Positions 47,235-59,224 of a stretch of 64,000 nt of DNA are shown here, piece after piece. A program made the position numbers and the translations under genes. Numbering within the stretch: the first letter of the stretch is position 1; each line of letters starts with the position of its first letter. Under the pieces are notes generated by a model, which saw only the letters and a program-made list of their open reading frames with translations, made no database searches and was not told the origin of the DNA. Origin of the DNA: Imbricaverruca yamaguchii (lineage: Eukaryota > Arthropoda > Thecostraca > Neoverrucidae); the NCBI GenBank assembly GCA_034440575.1, contig JAOTOL010001567.1, forward strand, positions 488,501 to 552,500, given 5' to 3'.

Positions 47235-47385
47235 CATTGGTTCAAACTTAAGTCTGAAAGACATCAAAGGCACTTGAAATGACACTGATTCCGTGACAAA
47301 TTTCGACATCCTACTGTGCTCGTTTCGACATCTCACACCTAACGAGGAAAAAAACGATATTTTAACACTGCTAAGAGAGCAGCAT
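47235..47385 (+). repeat. Interspersed repeat E, copy 3
   Basis: GGCACTTGAAATGACACTG, TTTCGACATCCTACTGTGC and CTCGTTTCGACATCTCACAC match copies 1 and 2. Confidence 0.75.
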
Positions 47386-47429
47386 CAATTTACGACCTGG
47401 CATGCTCCGAACCGGCTGCGTAGCTTCGC

Positions 47430-47492
47430 AATGTTAGTTAGTTAGTTATTTTGGCTTTACGGCGCATCGACCATGTAGATCATGCAGCGCCC
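47430..47492 (-). mobile_element. Micro-retroposon, TSD not clear
   Basis: The insert TTAGTTAGTTATTTTGGC...GCAGCGCCCA matches the family over its full length, but I see no convincing flanking duplication. Confidence 0.65.
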
Positions 47493-48642
47493 AACAGTTC
47501 CGCGATGCGAAGCACGATCTGCAGCGTAACGCGCAGCTCCGTTTATCTCAACGTCCGACGCCGGGCGGGCGGCCGTTTTGAGCCAGGCGGTCGTTGTAAG
47601 CAGCTTTCCGCGTCGTTTGTTGTTAAAACGTTGTATGCACACACATGCCTGGCTGGCATACCCTCGGCTGACATTGCCGGGGGCCGTTGTTGAGGGGCCG
47701 CACGAGATGATGACGCACGCACACCCGACAGGCACCTAACACCTGATAGCTGCCTACAACCGCCGGGAAGCTGCAGCAATCCGCTCGATTGCAAACGGGA
47801 CATGATGATTGTACGGCCTTCTCGACGGGGCAGGAGACTCATTGCGTCTGCCAAATGACTACGTATTGTAATCCTGCATGCATTTCCTCGGGAAACATTA
47901 ATGGCTTACACCTCCCGACGACGAAGTGCTTTAAAAAAAAGAAAGAAAATAAATTGTTTATTAGAAGAAACTGCGACAGGCCAATGTCCAGTTATGGATG
48001 CTCTTACCTACAACACACACATATACAAAGCCATGAAAAACACAAAACTACACGCGCACACCTCCGTCAAAACAAAAGACAAAATGAAGCAAACAAAACA
48101 AACATAATGCACTCATACACGTTGATAAGTATAACAGGTTAACCTTCAAGCCAAACTTAGTTATGCAAACTTTTTTTTAATGCCAAACTTCGAGGTAGAA
48201 CTGCTTCTTCACTCATCGCAAATGCACGCATCTCGTGGCGAATACATGCCTGGTCTAAAAAAATAAACATATGGATAATAGGCAAGAATCTGGTTCACAG
48301 ATATATTTCTTTCATCTTCCCTTCATACATTAATCATCACATCTAGCAAAGTAAGAAAAGGTAACACACCACTTGTTACCTTGTGTTCACAATCCTATAG
48401 TTTGTGTATTATAATAAGTGTATTTCCTGTTGGCATCTTCCACATGGATCAGAATCCAAACATTTTATGTGGTACAAAAGTACATTAGTCACTAGTATAT
48501 TACCATAATTTTATATGGTAACATTTGATACTTAACCAAAAGTGCATTCATGTAGATAGCTGCATATACATTATTCCAATCAATACTACTTAACTCCCAT
48601 TCCCAAAAACCTCCAAAATATAAGAATATTTAATATTTACCT

Positions 48643-48765
48643 TAAAAAATTTTTTTAAAAAAAAAAAAAAACCCCCCCCACAAACAAATTATAAAAAAAA
48701 AAAAAAAAAAAAAAATTTAAAAAAAATTCAAAATTTTATTTAAAAAAATATTCCAATATGTTAAC
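48643..48765. repeat. Homopolymer-rich block (A, T and C runs)
   Basis: Runs of A up to about 24, T7 and C8-9 are packed together with no G. It may be a real low-complexity tract or a poorly resolved assembly patch. Confidence 0.8.
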
Positions 48766-50938
48766 CCTAATTCCTAATTGATGTTACATCTGTGCAAGTG
48801 CAAATACCTCACCAGTATCACTTAAAAGATCAATTAAGTAATAAAAACCTTTCATTTTTGAACTTAACATTGTGCACTGCTTAAACATCATTTGATCTGA
48901 AAACCAGATTCAGCATCTACTTAAATCATGCATGTTGGTAATGGAGACTAGTGGAGAATAGTTTGCATAAGCTGTAATACACTCCATCCAGAAGATATTG
49001 TTCATTCTTAAAGCCAGATTTCACAGGGATTTCACATTTTTGTGCCATACAAACTTTTAATAACTACGTACCTGAGGTAATTTAGACATATTATGGGTAT
49101 ATAGTGCATATTGGAACTAAGGGATATTATGTTACTAGGAAGACAAATTAAGCTCCAATTACCCCATTCAATGTGCTTTTGGAAAATGTTGGCACTTACA
49201 CAGATCGAATTTCAAATAGCTTCCTTGCAATTTGCATTGCACAACTGTAGTATTATCAAATGATCCAGTTTTATACAGCTTGATAAGATTAAGATTCATT
49301 TCAAAATTGGCCAGCCACAGAAAAAGCCGCACCAAAATCCACAGGGAGGACAGGAAAAACACACCAGAAATGATGAATACAATCATTGAATGCAAAAAAT
49401 AAAACCTGAAGTAAGAAAATAAAAATGCTTCAGATAAACACATTTTCTACACAAGCACATCTTGCACATTATATCAACATATACAGATGGATTGTGGCTT
49501 TATGACACACTCAGCAGCTGTGACTATCTGGGGTCACCTGCCTCTCACCCTGACAGGAAAGACAGACATAGTGGGGAATCAAACTCCATACTTCCAAAAT
49601 CAACATAAAATGCACATACATAATTAAAGTGCAAACAAACTCCTCCACTTCCCACCCAACTGCTTCAAAGTGTGCAACACCAAAATTAATTTGGCAGAAA
49701 GATTTTTGTGCATGGTAAACAAATTTAGCAGCTACAAACTGAGACAAATGTAGCATACTGTTTATTTTAATTTTTGTCTTTAAAAAATATTGTGACTATA
49801 TTCTTCTTGTTATTTTCCAGTGTCAATGGATTGTCAGCCTATCACACCAGGTGTATGCCTCTGCACCAATCATCTCACCAGCTGCACAACTGGCAGCCAA
49901 CCCTGCACAGATTACATCTTGTGAAATGATGGATGTTGCATTCTGGCCATTGATCTGTCACAGAACTCATCATCATTTTGGCACAAAATTTGAGAATTTG
50001 GGGAGACAGCCAGGTGATATAATACAGTATTATTGTGCTTTAAGGTGTTCACAAGACATTTTCACACATATTGCTTTTGTGAAGCAAACAAATGGTGTTA
50101 GGGTTGGTTAGGTTTGACTGGGACTGCTTACCTGCTGAACCTTGTATGTCTGCCTACGTAGGTGAAGAGGGCATATCTGAACATGCTATGTTTCCTGAAC
50201 ACCTACCTCTTGATGTCTCCCACATCATGTTCAGTGCATAAATAACAAAAATATTTTGGCATTCAGAAACAATGGACTTGTTTCTACCAAAATATGAATA
50301 TCTGATTGCATAGTTTTACCAATTCTTTGTGCACAGAGGAGGAAAAGTTCACAGGTATGATTTTAAGCTTGAAAGAGCAATTAGCTTAAGAAAACCATAG
50401 GGAAGTGATTTACAATTCCTTTTGCAATTAACTACACCATCATATTTTAGTCACTACTAATAGCTTGTACCACAATTGAGGCAGTGGGGTATTCCTGCAC
50501 AAAAACATTTTCCTGTTCAGAATACAGCACACCACTACAAAATATTTATATATTTAAAAGTTGCTCTTTACAAGTGGTTATGGGATTTTCATTGAAAGGA
50601 ACTGCTTGAATATGGATAGCTTGTTCATTTTTATGTTCAGTAAACACAGTAGAAATACTGGTTCAGCCATATGAAAGCAACAGTAGAGCTATTTGTTGCA
50701 TGGTGCCTTAAGTATTCAGAAACCCCCTCTTCCCCTATGTAGGTATGACGCTTGAATGTGGAAAATACGGAGATCAAGGTAAATGTTGCATTATCTGCAG
50801 CAGTTTCTGGATTCACAGTGCATCGCGGCAGTATACATGGATTTGCACCAATTCATAGCTAGTGCACATGGAGAAGAATTGTTCAATATTAACCTACATT
50901 GCAGACGCAGCCTCGTCTATGGATAGGGCTGCGTACAT

Positions 50939-50975
50939 CAGTTAGTTATTTGGGCTTTAGTGCGCCTCGAACAGA
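50939..50975 (-). mobile_element. Micro-retroposon, imperfect TSD
   Basis: AGTTAGTTATTTGGGC and TTTAGTGCGCCTCGAAC match the family tail. The flanks AGGGCTGCGTAC and AGGGCTGTATAC are an imperfect duplication. Confidence 0.6.
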
Positions 50976-51207
50976 GGGCTGTATACCTGCAATAAGCCTT
51001 AAAACAAGACTTGGGTTCCAAATAAATCGTCCTAATGCATACATGCAAGGGAATTACACCGCCAAGGATAGTAAGATATTTATTTAAACAAAGTGCCTTA
51101 CCTCCCTCCTCACAACAACCAGGAAACTAAACAAATTTGAGGAAGTCACAAAGCGCTTCACAAAAGTATCTTCCACGCCACATTTGTCCTATTCAAACTT
51201 GCTCGAT

Positions 51208-51905
51208 CGACGTTCGTCAATTTAGCGATAGATTCATATTCACACTGAGTTTCATCTTCGCCGAATATTGAAGAAGGTCGGACACTTCTGATTCTGTTCA
51301 AAATTGGCACACCAGTAGTATGCGATGCAATGATTATCATTATTAAAAAACCTAAGAGGGGTGTTCATAAGCAGCTGAGTTGTCAAAATCGTGAAAGTGA
51401 GCATACTGCTAAAGCTCGGGGCCCCGATTATCATGAGCACCATCGAGCTCCGTTGTTTATGAACGCTGCTCTCAGCTTTTAGCTGTTACGCTGATGATCG
51501 AAAGTGCATCAACTACTATTTTACCCGTATACCAATTCTGAAGAGAATCTAAAGAGCCCTACCTCAGTGATACCCAGTTTTCACCTTGAATAATACAGCG
51601 TGTATGAGCATCCCTCTCAGCTTTTATACTTATGATGATCAGTGCATGATGGTATCGAGTATTACCCTATTACCAATTTGGAAAGTAATCTGAAAAGTCG
51701 GACCTGAATGACACTGACATTTGACTTTGAATATCTCAGCTGTTTATGAAAGCTCCTCTGAGCTTTTATGTTCATGGTCGTCAGAGTATCCTGCGACTAC
51801 TTGTGCGCCAATTTTGAAATAAATCTGAATGTCTGATCTTCTTCGACAAGCGCCAATGTCAAACGTAATTTGAATATGAATCTGTCGCTAATTTGACAAA
51901 CGTGT
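51208..51905. mobile_element. Foldback-like element with long inverted arms
   Basis: The reverse of 51208-51380 aligns with 51731-51905 at roughly 70% identity. Shared blocks are CAGCTG(C/T)TTATGAA, TGTGCCAATTTTGAA, and TGAATATGAATCT(A/G)TCGCTAA(A)TTGAC. The middle (51440-51730) carries two more direct copies of the same 125-bp unit. There is no ORF and no clear TSD. Confidence 0.65.
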
Positions 51906-51929
51906 TCCAAGCTGCTGTCAGCTGGGGAG

Positions 51930-52290
51930 TGAAATGCCGGATGACGGCCCGACGTCGGTCTGATGCTGGACCCTACGTTTGGGCGTGTGTCGAAGGGCCA
52001 GCGTCCCGCTGTTGGGAGTGAAATGCCGGATAACAGTCCGATGTCGGCTGTCCGAATGCCGAACACCAGAGCACAGCGACTGGACTGTCTGGACTGAGGT
52101 GACTGGACGACCGACAATCGATGTCGGTTGTCCGCTATCGACATGCCGAACTCAATCCGACGTATGTTGATATTCCAGGTCAGTTCCCCGACGGCCCGAT
52201 TGTCAGCATGCCGCTCACGAGATGCCGAGCTCGCCCCGACACATACCGACGGCGGACCGACATCGGCATGCTCACTGGGAGCAATCACTG
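51930..52290. repeat. GC-rich repeat region with CCGACATCGGCATG-like blocks
   Basis: GTGAAATGCCGGAT occurs at about 51940 and 52018, with several CGATGTCGG and TGCCGAAC motifs on both strands. It looks like a decayed DNA element, but I cannot place its ends. Confidence 0.4.
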
Positions 52291-52298
52291 CTTCTGAG

Positions 52299-52407
52299 TG
52301 ACCGAGAGCTGAGGGTGTTGCATTCCATGTGCGCTGCCGCGTCCGATCAGATGGTGTTTGGCCAACGCCTCGGGCAGAATGCGCCAGATTTCTTGAACAA
52401 TGTTTTG
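52299..52407 (+). other. Possible unassigned exon
   Basis: An open frame (LLLSDRELRVLHSMCAAASD onward) ends at a perfect donor TTTTG|GTAAGT at 52408. The acceptor side is only weakly supported (CTTCTGAG|TGACC). I do not recognise the protein. Confidence 0.25.
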
Positions 52408-52511
52408 GTAAGTGCGGAAGCGGCGGCCGACGCGACGCGAGCCCGGTTTCGTCAGCCGCGCGCGAGATCCTGAAATACCTCGCCGGGCGCGGCGGCGCGG
52501 CGCGGCGGCCG

Positions 52512-52518
52512 TATAAAA
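52512..52518 (+). promoter_or_regulatory. TATA-like box in a GC-rich island
   Basis: GCCGTATAAAAACGTCGG stands alone as an A+T core in a GC-rich island at 52410-52600. A donor-like CCAAG|GTCAGT lies at about 52771. Together these could mark a transcription start near 52545, though no product is identified. Confidence 0.3.
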
Positions 52519-52599
52519 ACGTCGGCGTCGACGCCGCCGCGCCCAGGCTGTGCTGACGCGTGCTGGAAACGTCGAGACCGACGGCGGCGTCCGGAGCCC

Positions 52600-52715
52600 A
52601 GGAGAGAGTCGGCGAGTCGTCGGGACCGACGGGCAGTGGCCGAGGCGTCGAGACAGCCCCGGGGAGAGTCGCCGAGACGTCGAGACAGAGAGTAGCGAGG
52701 CGTCTCGTGACCGGA
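52600..52715 (+). repeat. GAGAGTCGGCGAG repeat, copy 1
   Basis: AGGAGAGAGTCGGCGAG, TCGGGACCGACGGG and GAGTCGCCGAGACGTCGAG recur at 53508-53612, about 900 bp downstream. Confidence 0.8.
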
Positions 52716-53507
52716 AGGCAGAGCGGTGGAGGCTGACTGACGCCCGTGACCTTCACTCACCAGTCCAAGGTCAGTGGCGTCCCGGGGTGGAAAATTGCCG
52801 AGTCAATGCAGAAGATGACTTAGAAATCGCACTTGTGAGCACTTGCACGCTTTTTCCAAACGACGCTCATCGACCTTCCAATTTGCCACGGCGTTCAGCC
52901 TGCACCGTCAGAGAGGTGACCTGCCTATGTCATGCCGCGGCCACCCGCCCTGGGTGCCTATGCCTACCGACCTCGCGCACTTGGCTGTTTATGGAGCAAA
53001 TCTGACTTGATTGATAATTTAGTGTTTGAGAGCATTGCTTAATCATGACGCAATGAATCAGTAGCACTACTCTATGCTTAAACATCCGACGGCCTTTCTT
53101 GGAAGGACACGTCTGAAATTTGTGGCGTATGGTGCAAAACCTTGCCGTTCCAGTATTATCGTCGCGTGTTGAAAGACACTAGGAAAGCTCGGCAAGGATT
53201 CGAGACCCTCTGTGGTGCTCCAAGGAGTGGAACCCTCTGTGGTGCTCTTGGATTACCCGCTGTGTTACTTGAAGGCCCTGCTGAATCCCGATAGACGGGA
53301 CCTAGAGTTCCCTATGGACACCCCGTTGTTGTTGAATACAACTGAGCCGGCATCACTATTCGTGGGATCAGCAAATTGCAGTGGCGGTTGCCAAGATGCC
53401 CCCTATCGTACTTCGTCAGTTCCCCGACTCTCTTGGACGATAGGCAACAGTGCAAATTTGGGAAAATGTCACGATAGTTCGAGGTTCTCTTCACGGCTTC
53501 GAGAAAG

Positions 53508-53612
53508 GCCAGGAGAGAGTCGGCGAGGTGTCGGGACCGACGGGGAGTCCCCGAGGCGTCGAGACAGTTCCGTAGAGAGTCGCCGAGACGTCGAGACAAA
53601 GAGTAGCCTGAG
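53508..53612 (+). repeat. GAGAGTCGGCGAG repeat, copy 2
   Basis: This copy matches copy 1 at 52600-52715 closely and ends just before the hairpin at 53635. Confidence 0.8.
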
Positions 53613-53634
53613 TAGTGGCAACTGTCCCCCGACG

Positions 53635-53673
53635 TTGTTTGGAATGGATCACCACTTGATCCATTCCAAACAA
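53635..53673. repeat. Perfect hairpin, 17-bp arms
   Basis: TTGTTTGGAATGGATCA and its exact reverse complement are separated by CCACT. AATAAA follows directly. Copy 2 of the tandem duplication keeps only TTGTTCGGAATG in the equivalent place. Confidence 0.9.
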
Positions 53674-54849
53674 TAAAAAGTCATGCCGGATACCGCCCTC
53701 TCCTCACCGCTTATAGTTTCGTCCGTAAGTCCGAGTAGTGAAGAAATGGGAGACCTTACGTCAATGGCCCGCGCGATTAGATAAATTAGGCTCCGGTAAA
53801 TGTCAGTATTCTTTAGACTCCAAGTGCGTGGAAATTAGACAGCAATGCGTGGAAGGCGTGAGAACCAACAGTCTCCACAGACCGGACTTGTACTGCATGC
53901 AAACTAAAAGTATTAGAACAATGAACCCAAAGTGGGTTGATGCGGAATGAGATATAACTTCCGGTGGACAAGGCTTACCGAGGTCAACTAGTCACCACTG
54001 GCCTGACAAAGTCATCATGTGCATTGTGTTGGCTTGTGTCATTTTGCTGTCCGTTCCTCGTGTTTTATATCAATGCGAAAACACGCTAAATTTGAAGCCA
54101 GCCACATAAAACTAATTTGAGCTTGTAATCAAGACGCACAAGATCATTGAGATCATTGCATAATGTAACCTATTCGGTCGTAAGATGTTTGGATTAGCGC
54201 TAATTCCTGGCCAGACGCTGGTAGCTACCTTCACTGTTCTGTAAAACGCGCTAAAGTTTGAACACGTAAGAACACCGCTGTCACTGACCTCGGATTCACT
54301 GCGTCACTGACCTCACTGACCTTCACGCAGTGAACCTCCGGATGTTCAAGATCAATATGAAAAAGCTAGCCGACTTCAAATCAAGTGCCACAACGGCTGC
54401 CACGTTTCTGGAAAAGAAGTGTATCTTCGGCGTCGCCAGGTCACCTAGGTCCTAGACCTCGAATGACCTTGGAAATTACCCACAAAGGAATGCGGGTTCA
54501 GTACACTAAAATGGTGGTTCCCAACGAAACAAACAACGTGGCCCTCCATGACCACGTCAGAATTTCATATTTCCGGTAGTAGCTAGACGATTCGGCTGCG
54601 ACCTGCATGGTACCGACCCAAGCTTCCACAGACACATGCAGCACACTGTCATTTAATCTGCGCATACCTGCTTCTGCATTGAAATTGTTGGAGTTCTATT
54701 TTTGAGCGGAGATTCCGAACAAGCCCATTTACTAGGCCACCTTTATGTGCACTCCACCAATGCGTTTTCCTCTAGGTTCGGCGATCTGTACCGGTTCCCG
54801 ATCTTCTAATATCTCCTGCTTTACTTCACTAGATCACCAGATGCTCTAC

Positions 54850-56040
54850 TCTCTTAGACGATAGGCGATAGTCAAAATTTTGTGGAAATGTTGCGAGTAG
54901 TGGCATTTGCCTTTACACGTTGTTCGGAATGCGATACAACGTGACTTCCCTCCCTTTCCTCACTTATAGTTCTGATTCGTGGACATCTGTCCGCAAGTCC
55001 GGATAGTAACGAAATTTTACATTACTCTAATCGCCGCACGTTTAGATCAAGTAAGCTCCGATGAATATGCCAGCATTATTTAGACTCCAAGACAAAAAAC
55101 GTCACGGCGTGTAAAACGTGAAGCCAACAGTTTCCATAGGCCGTCCATGTACTGTAAGCACGCCATCAATATTAGCACAATGAACCGAACACAGGTGGGC
55201 GTGGAACGTAGCAAAACTCCCGGTGGCCAAGGTTTATCGAAGTCAACTAGTCACCATTTGTCGGCCAACGTCATAAACATGTGTAGCCCTGGGTCATGTC
55301 GCTAAGCTTTCCTGGTGTTTTAGTATCAAAGTGAAAAGAAGCGCGCCGAATTTTAAGGTAGCCACATAAAGCTACTTCACGGTTGGCATCAGGCCACACA
55401 AGATCATTTGGTTCGCTGCATAATGTGACCTATCATCTCGCAAAACATTGGAAATGTTGCTGCAGGGATTGTTAAAATCTGCACCAAACTACAGACGCTA
55501 CCTTCCTGTTCCGTCAAACGGGCTAAATGTTCACCACGTCAGACCATCTCGGTCACTCTCAGGTTTTTCAAGAGTAGGGTGGGGAAACATTCCCAACTTC
55601 AGGTTACGCGCCAACCTGGTTATCATATACCGGAGAAGAAAAAATTCGGTCTGGCCCGTCGTCTGGTTCTTTGCCCTCGGATGACCTAAGAAGTAGCTAA
55701 CACAATAATGTGTGTAAGCTGAGCAAAAACAGTGTCCAAATGTTCTCAAAGGGTCAAACATTCTTGATGCTCCATAACCACGAGGAAATTGCGGATTTCC
55801 GCAACGAATGCATGTTTCGGCTGCGACCTGGCCTGATCCCTATCACAACTAGCACAGACCCATGTAACACACTGCTATTTATGCTTTGCATTCCAGTTTC
55901 TACATTCATATCGCCGAACTTCGAATTCTAAACAGAAACTACAAGCCGACATATCTACTTCGTAGCTTCCATGTGCATTCCATCAACGCGTTGTCCTCTG
56001 GGTATGGAAACCTGTGCCAGTTCCCGAACTTCGTGGTGAA
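54850..56040 (+). repeat. Tandem duplication, copy 2
   Basis: Starting at GACGATAGGCGATAGTCAAA it keeps the same block order as copy 1, including the ATGCGTTTTCCTCTAGG / ACGCGTTGTCCTCTGGG end. Indels and substitutions are frequent, so the duplication is old. No shared ORF is conserved. Confidence 0.78.
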
Positions 56041-56194
56041 CCAAAATTTTGAAAACACCCCGGCGTTAGGCACGAGTGCATGGGGGTCTCTGCCGCCGTT
56101 GGGATGTGGTGAGCATGGGATGCGATCTCTCTCGGATTGCGTGAAAGAAAGCCTAAACCAAATTGGGCTTCTTTACTGTGTGTTGGTGGCATCT

Positions 56195-56218
56195 CTCTGT
56201 CTTTCTCTATCTCTCTTT

Positions 56219-56293
<75 letters not shown>

Positions 56294-56305
56294 CCTCCCT
56301 CTCCC
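56195..56305. repeat. (CT)n microsatellite
   Basis: About 110 bp of CT with TTC and CCC breaks. Confidence 0.93.
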
Positions 56306-56794
56306 ATTTACTTTTACTCTAGTGTGTTGATGTTGTGCTCGGTTCCCCACCACCTGCACCACCAATTCCAACCCCAGTCGGCATAGTGTTGTGCGAAATA
56401 CCTCCCTTAAACGTATTTACGTGTTGTGCGAGGTCACATCTTTTGAGAATACCTTCCGGGGAAGTGGGTGCCACTCATTAAATTATAATCAATATACCGT
56501 ATTGGAAAATTAATGAGTGTTAAATCATCCGTGGTTTGAATGGATCTCTCCCGGTTTAGGAGATTTCGAACAAGTAGTAGTACTTTTATGCAATGTACTG
56601 TACGGAGTGGGTGTCTGCGTTGGGTTCCCGCGGGAGCGCTTCTCATGTCGGGACTGAGTCAATTAAGCCTTATGTACTCCTGTGCGCACGGTACTATCCA
56701 CCTCTATCTGCCGGCTACTGATGACACCGTTCGAGCGACAGGCGCGACGCGTGCCCCTCAAGCCCCGAGGCGCGACCCGCAATTCGGCCGCCGA

Positions 56795-57415
56795 CGTAAA
56801 TACTCGCCCCGTGACGACCCGGTGGCCGGGGAATGTACCACGGTATCGTGACGTAAACACCTTCCCCGTGACGACCCGGTGGCCGGGGAATGTACCACGG
56901 TATCGTGACGTAAACACCTTCCCCGTGATGACCGGGTGGCCGGGGAATGTACCACGGTATCGTGACGTAAACACCTTCCCCGTGGCGACCGGGTGGCCGG
57001 GAAATGCACCACGGTATCGTGACGTAAATACTCGCCCCGTGACGACCCGGTGGCCGGGGAATGTACCACGGTATCGTGACGTAAACACCTTCCCCGTGAC
57101 GACCCGGTGGCCGGGGAATGTACCACGGTATCGTGACGTAAACACCTTCCCCGGGGACCGGGTGGCCGGGAAATGCACCACGGTATCGTGACGTAAATAC
57201 CGCCCCGTGCACCGGGGGGCCGGGGAATGTACGTCGTGACGTAAACACCTTCCCCGTGATGACCGGGTGGCCGGGGAATGTACCACGGTATCGTGACGTA
57301 AACACCTTCCCCGTGACGACCGGGTAGCCGGGGAATGTACCACGGTATCGTGACGTAAACACCTTCCCCGTGACGACCCGGTGGCCGGGGAATGCACCAC
57401 GGTATCGTCACCGGT
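56795..57415. repeat. Minisatellite, 57-bp unit, about 11 copies, each with TGACGTAAA
   Basis: The unit includes CGTGACGTAAACACCTTCCC, CGTGACGACCCGGTGGCC and GGGGAATGTACCACGGTATC. Each full copy carries TGACGTAA, a CRE/ATF-like octamer. No exon is recognised beside it. Confidence 0.93.
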
Positions 57416-57419
57416 CTGG

Positions 57420-59220
57420 GGGTGTCGTACTTCTGACGTCATTGGTTCGCCCGCGCTGATCTCCGCGGGCGGTCACCGGGCCGCTGCCGCTAGCCGGCCA
57501 TGGATATTTGACCTGGATACTATTTTGTACGGAGTGTCGTCACAGGAGCAAAGCTACGATGCTGAACACCAAGCTGGAACGCATCCCTTGAATTCCCTAA
57601 AGTTTGGATTTCGAAACTAGTCGGCACGACGGCGGGTGGCTCGGCTACGATGTTCATGCTTTAGTTCTGTTAGTGTAAGGGTCAGGTGCATTGGACCGAG
57701 AGAGGAAGCAGGGATTGTTGCACGCACAGTTCTCAACACGCGTGCTCTCGGATCGAACGATTGCCATTCTTACGGCCGCTTAAACCCAGGGGTCCTGTAT
57801 GATGGATGTTGTACGCATAGTTGCTCTCGGTTCGAGCAATTTCTAACCTCACGGTCGCTTCAACCCGATGGTCCTACCGGACGGATGTTAGGAGCCGATG
57901 TGCTCTTTATTCCTAACCGTTAGACAAAGTTAAACTCCATGTTTACTCGCGAAATGCCGCTTTCCACTACCCCGATATTATTGCAATATTTTGATGGCTT
58001 ATCGTAGCAATATTTTGGGGAAATATTTATTTTTGTGCATTCTTCTTAGGTAGGTATCTCCGACATCTATCAGAAGACGATAGGAACACATTTTCTCCAA
58101 TGTTTTCACAGAGCGGTGATTGATGCAATTTTCATAATATGATCGAAAATAGTGTTCTAAAATATCCCGCCAATACTGCCGCTCATAAAATGGAGAAAAT
58201 TCGGGTCTGACATCGCAGGAAACAATGGGTCCGTTCCATATTTAATTCAACAAATTTGAAGCATTGCAAACGGATCGGTAGCTTCAGCCGTGAAAATTCG
58301 TCACATGTTGGAGGCAATTTCCAAAAATGGCTCGAAAATAGATATGTTCTTAATAAGGCTGGGATTTTCCCGTTATTTTCTCTAATCTAATTTGATGTGC
58401 TCCTGACGAAAATGGCTGTATTTCCTGGCACAAACAATAAATGGTTGATATATGATGGAAAACGTTCCAAATTTGCCCCTCATTTCGGGAGAATTCACAC
58501 AATTATCTTGCTATAATGGAAATGCAGCAAGGAATATAATGGTCTAAAACTTTTTAAACATGAGTTTCAAACTCTAAGAGAAGAAAGTTCGAATTTTTGG
58601 TTGGGTTAAGTTAAGCAACGTCATCTAGCGATATAATTAACAACTATTTTTTATAGCAGTCATCAGCCGAGGCACATGTGAGCTGGGCTACTTGTGAGTC
58701 TACCCAGGCGCGGGCATCCGAGAAGCTAGCTGGCAGTTTTGGAGCTTCTGAGCCCGGGAACGTCTGATCTGGGGTACATGTGACATAGACCGCACATCAG
58801 TATTTGTCCTGACAAGTACCACTGTCCCGATTTAGACTGAAACTATCCACCGCACCAATTAATTCATCCATCAGGTATCTCGTTGCCAACAAGATGAACG
58901 TGCCGATTGCTTCTGCCTCGACATGGTTCGCTATCTCCAATGTGCCGGATCAAGGCTGAAAGTATTATGACTCTTGATTCACCTGCAAGGAATCCGCACA
59001 CGTCATCTGGTTGGCCAGTAGAGAGCCGTCTGAAGACTCACTGTAACCTTCAGCCACGGTATCCGGAAGACGGCGGTCCCAGCTGTTTATGCGGCTGTCG
59101 GCTGGTGTTTACGCTGGCGCCGATCTGGCCGAATTGGCACCGTGCCAGGGACGAGTTGTGAGCCTCTGTCTGGTTGGTGGAGCGCAGGTATCTGTCACCT
59201 GGAGGATGGTCAGCCAATTG
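57420..59220. other. Intergenic, no gene seen
   Basis: 57420-57930 is moderately GC-rich with two related segments (CTCTCGGATCGAACGATTGCC and CTCTCGGTTCGAGCAATTTC). 57940-58640 is A+T-rich without features. I see no conserved protein. Confidence 0.5.
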
Positions 59221-59224
59221 TTGG

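Larger units (their letters stand above)
46181..51170. other. A+T-rich intergenic stretch, no gene seen
   Basis: I see no conserved coding segment. An acceptor-like TTGTTATTTTCCAG at 49807-49820 precedes an open frame to 50111, but the protein is not recognised. The stretch includes two micro-retroposons, repeat E, and an odd homopolymer block at 48643-48765. Confidence 0.5.
53430..54815 (+). repeat. Tandem duplication, copy 1 (about 1.3 kb)
   Basis: Starting at GACGATAGGCAACAGTGCAA it aligns along its length with 54850-56040. Shared blocks include TTTAGACTCCAAG, GTCAACTAGTCACCA, AGCCACATAAA, CATAATGT(A/G)ACCTAT and TTCGGCTGCGACCTG. Confidence 0.78.

Noticed and set aside
56663..57442. Overlapping 160-260-codon open frames on both strands.
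   Set aside because: They arise because the 57-bp unit is a multiple of three. No start context, splice site or family match supports coding.
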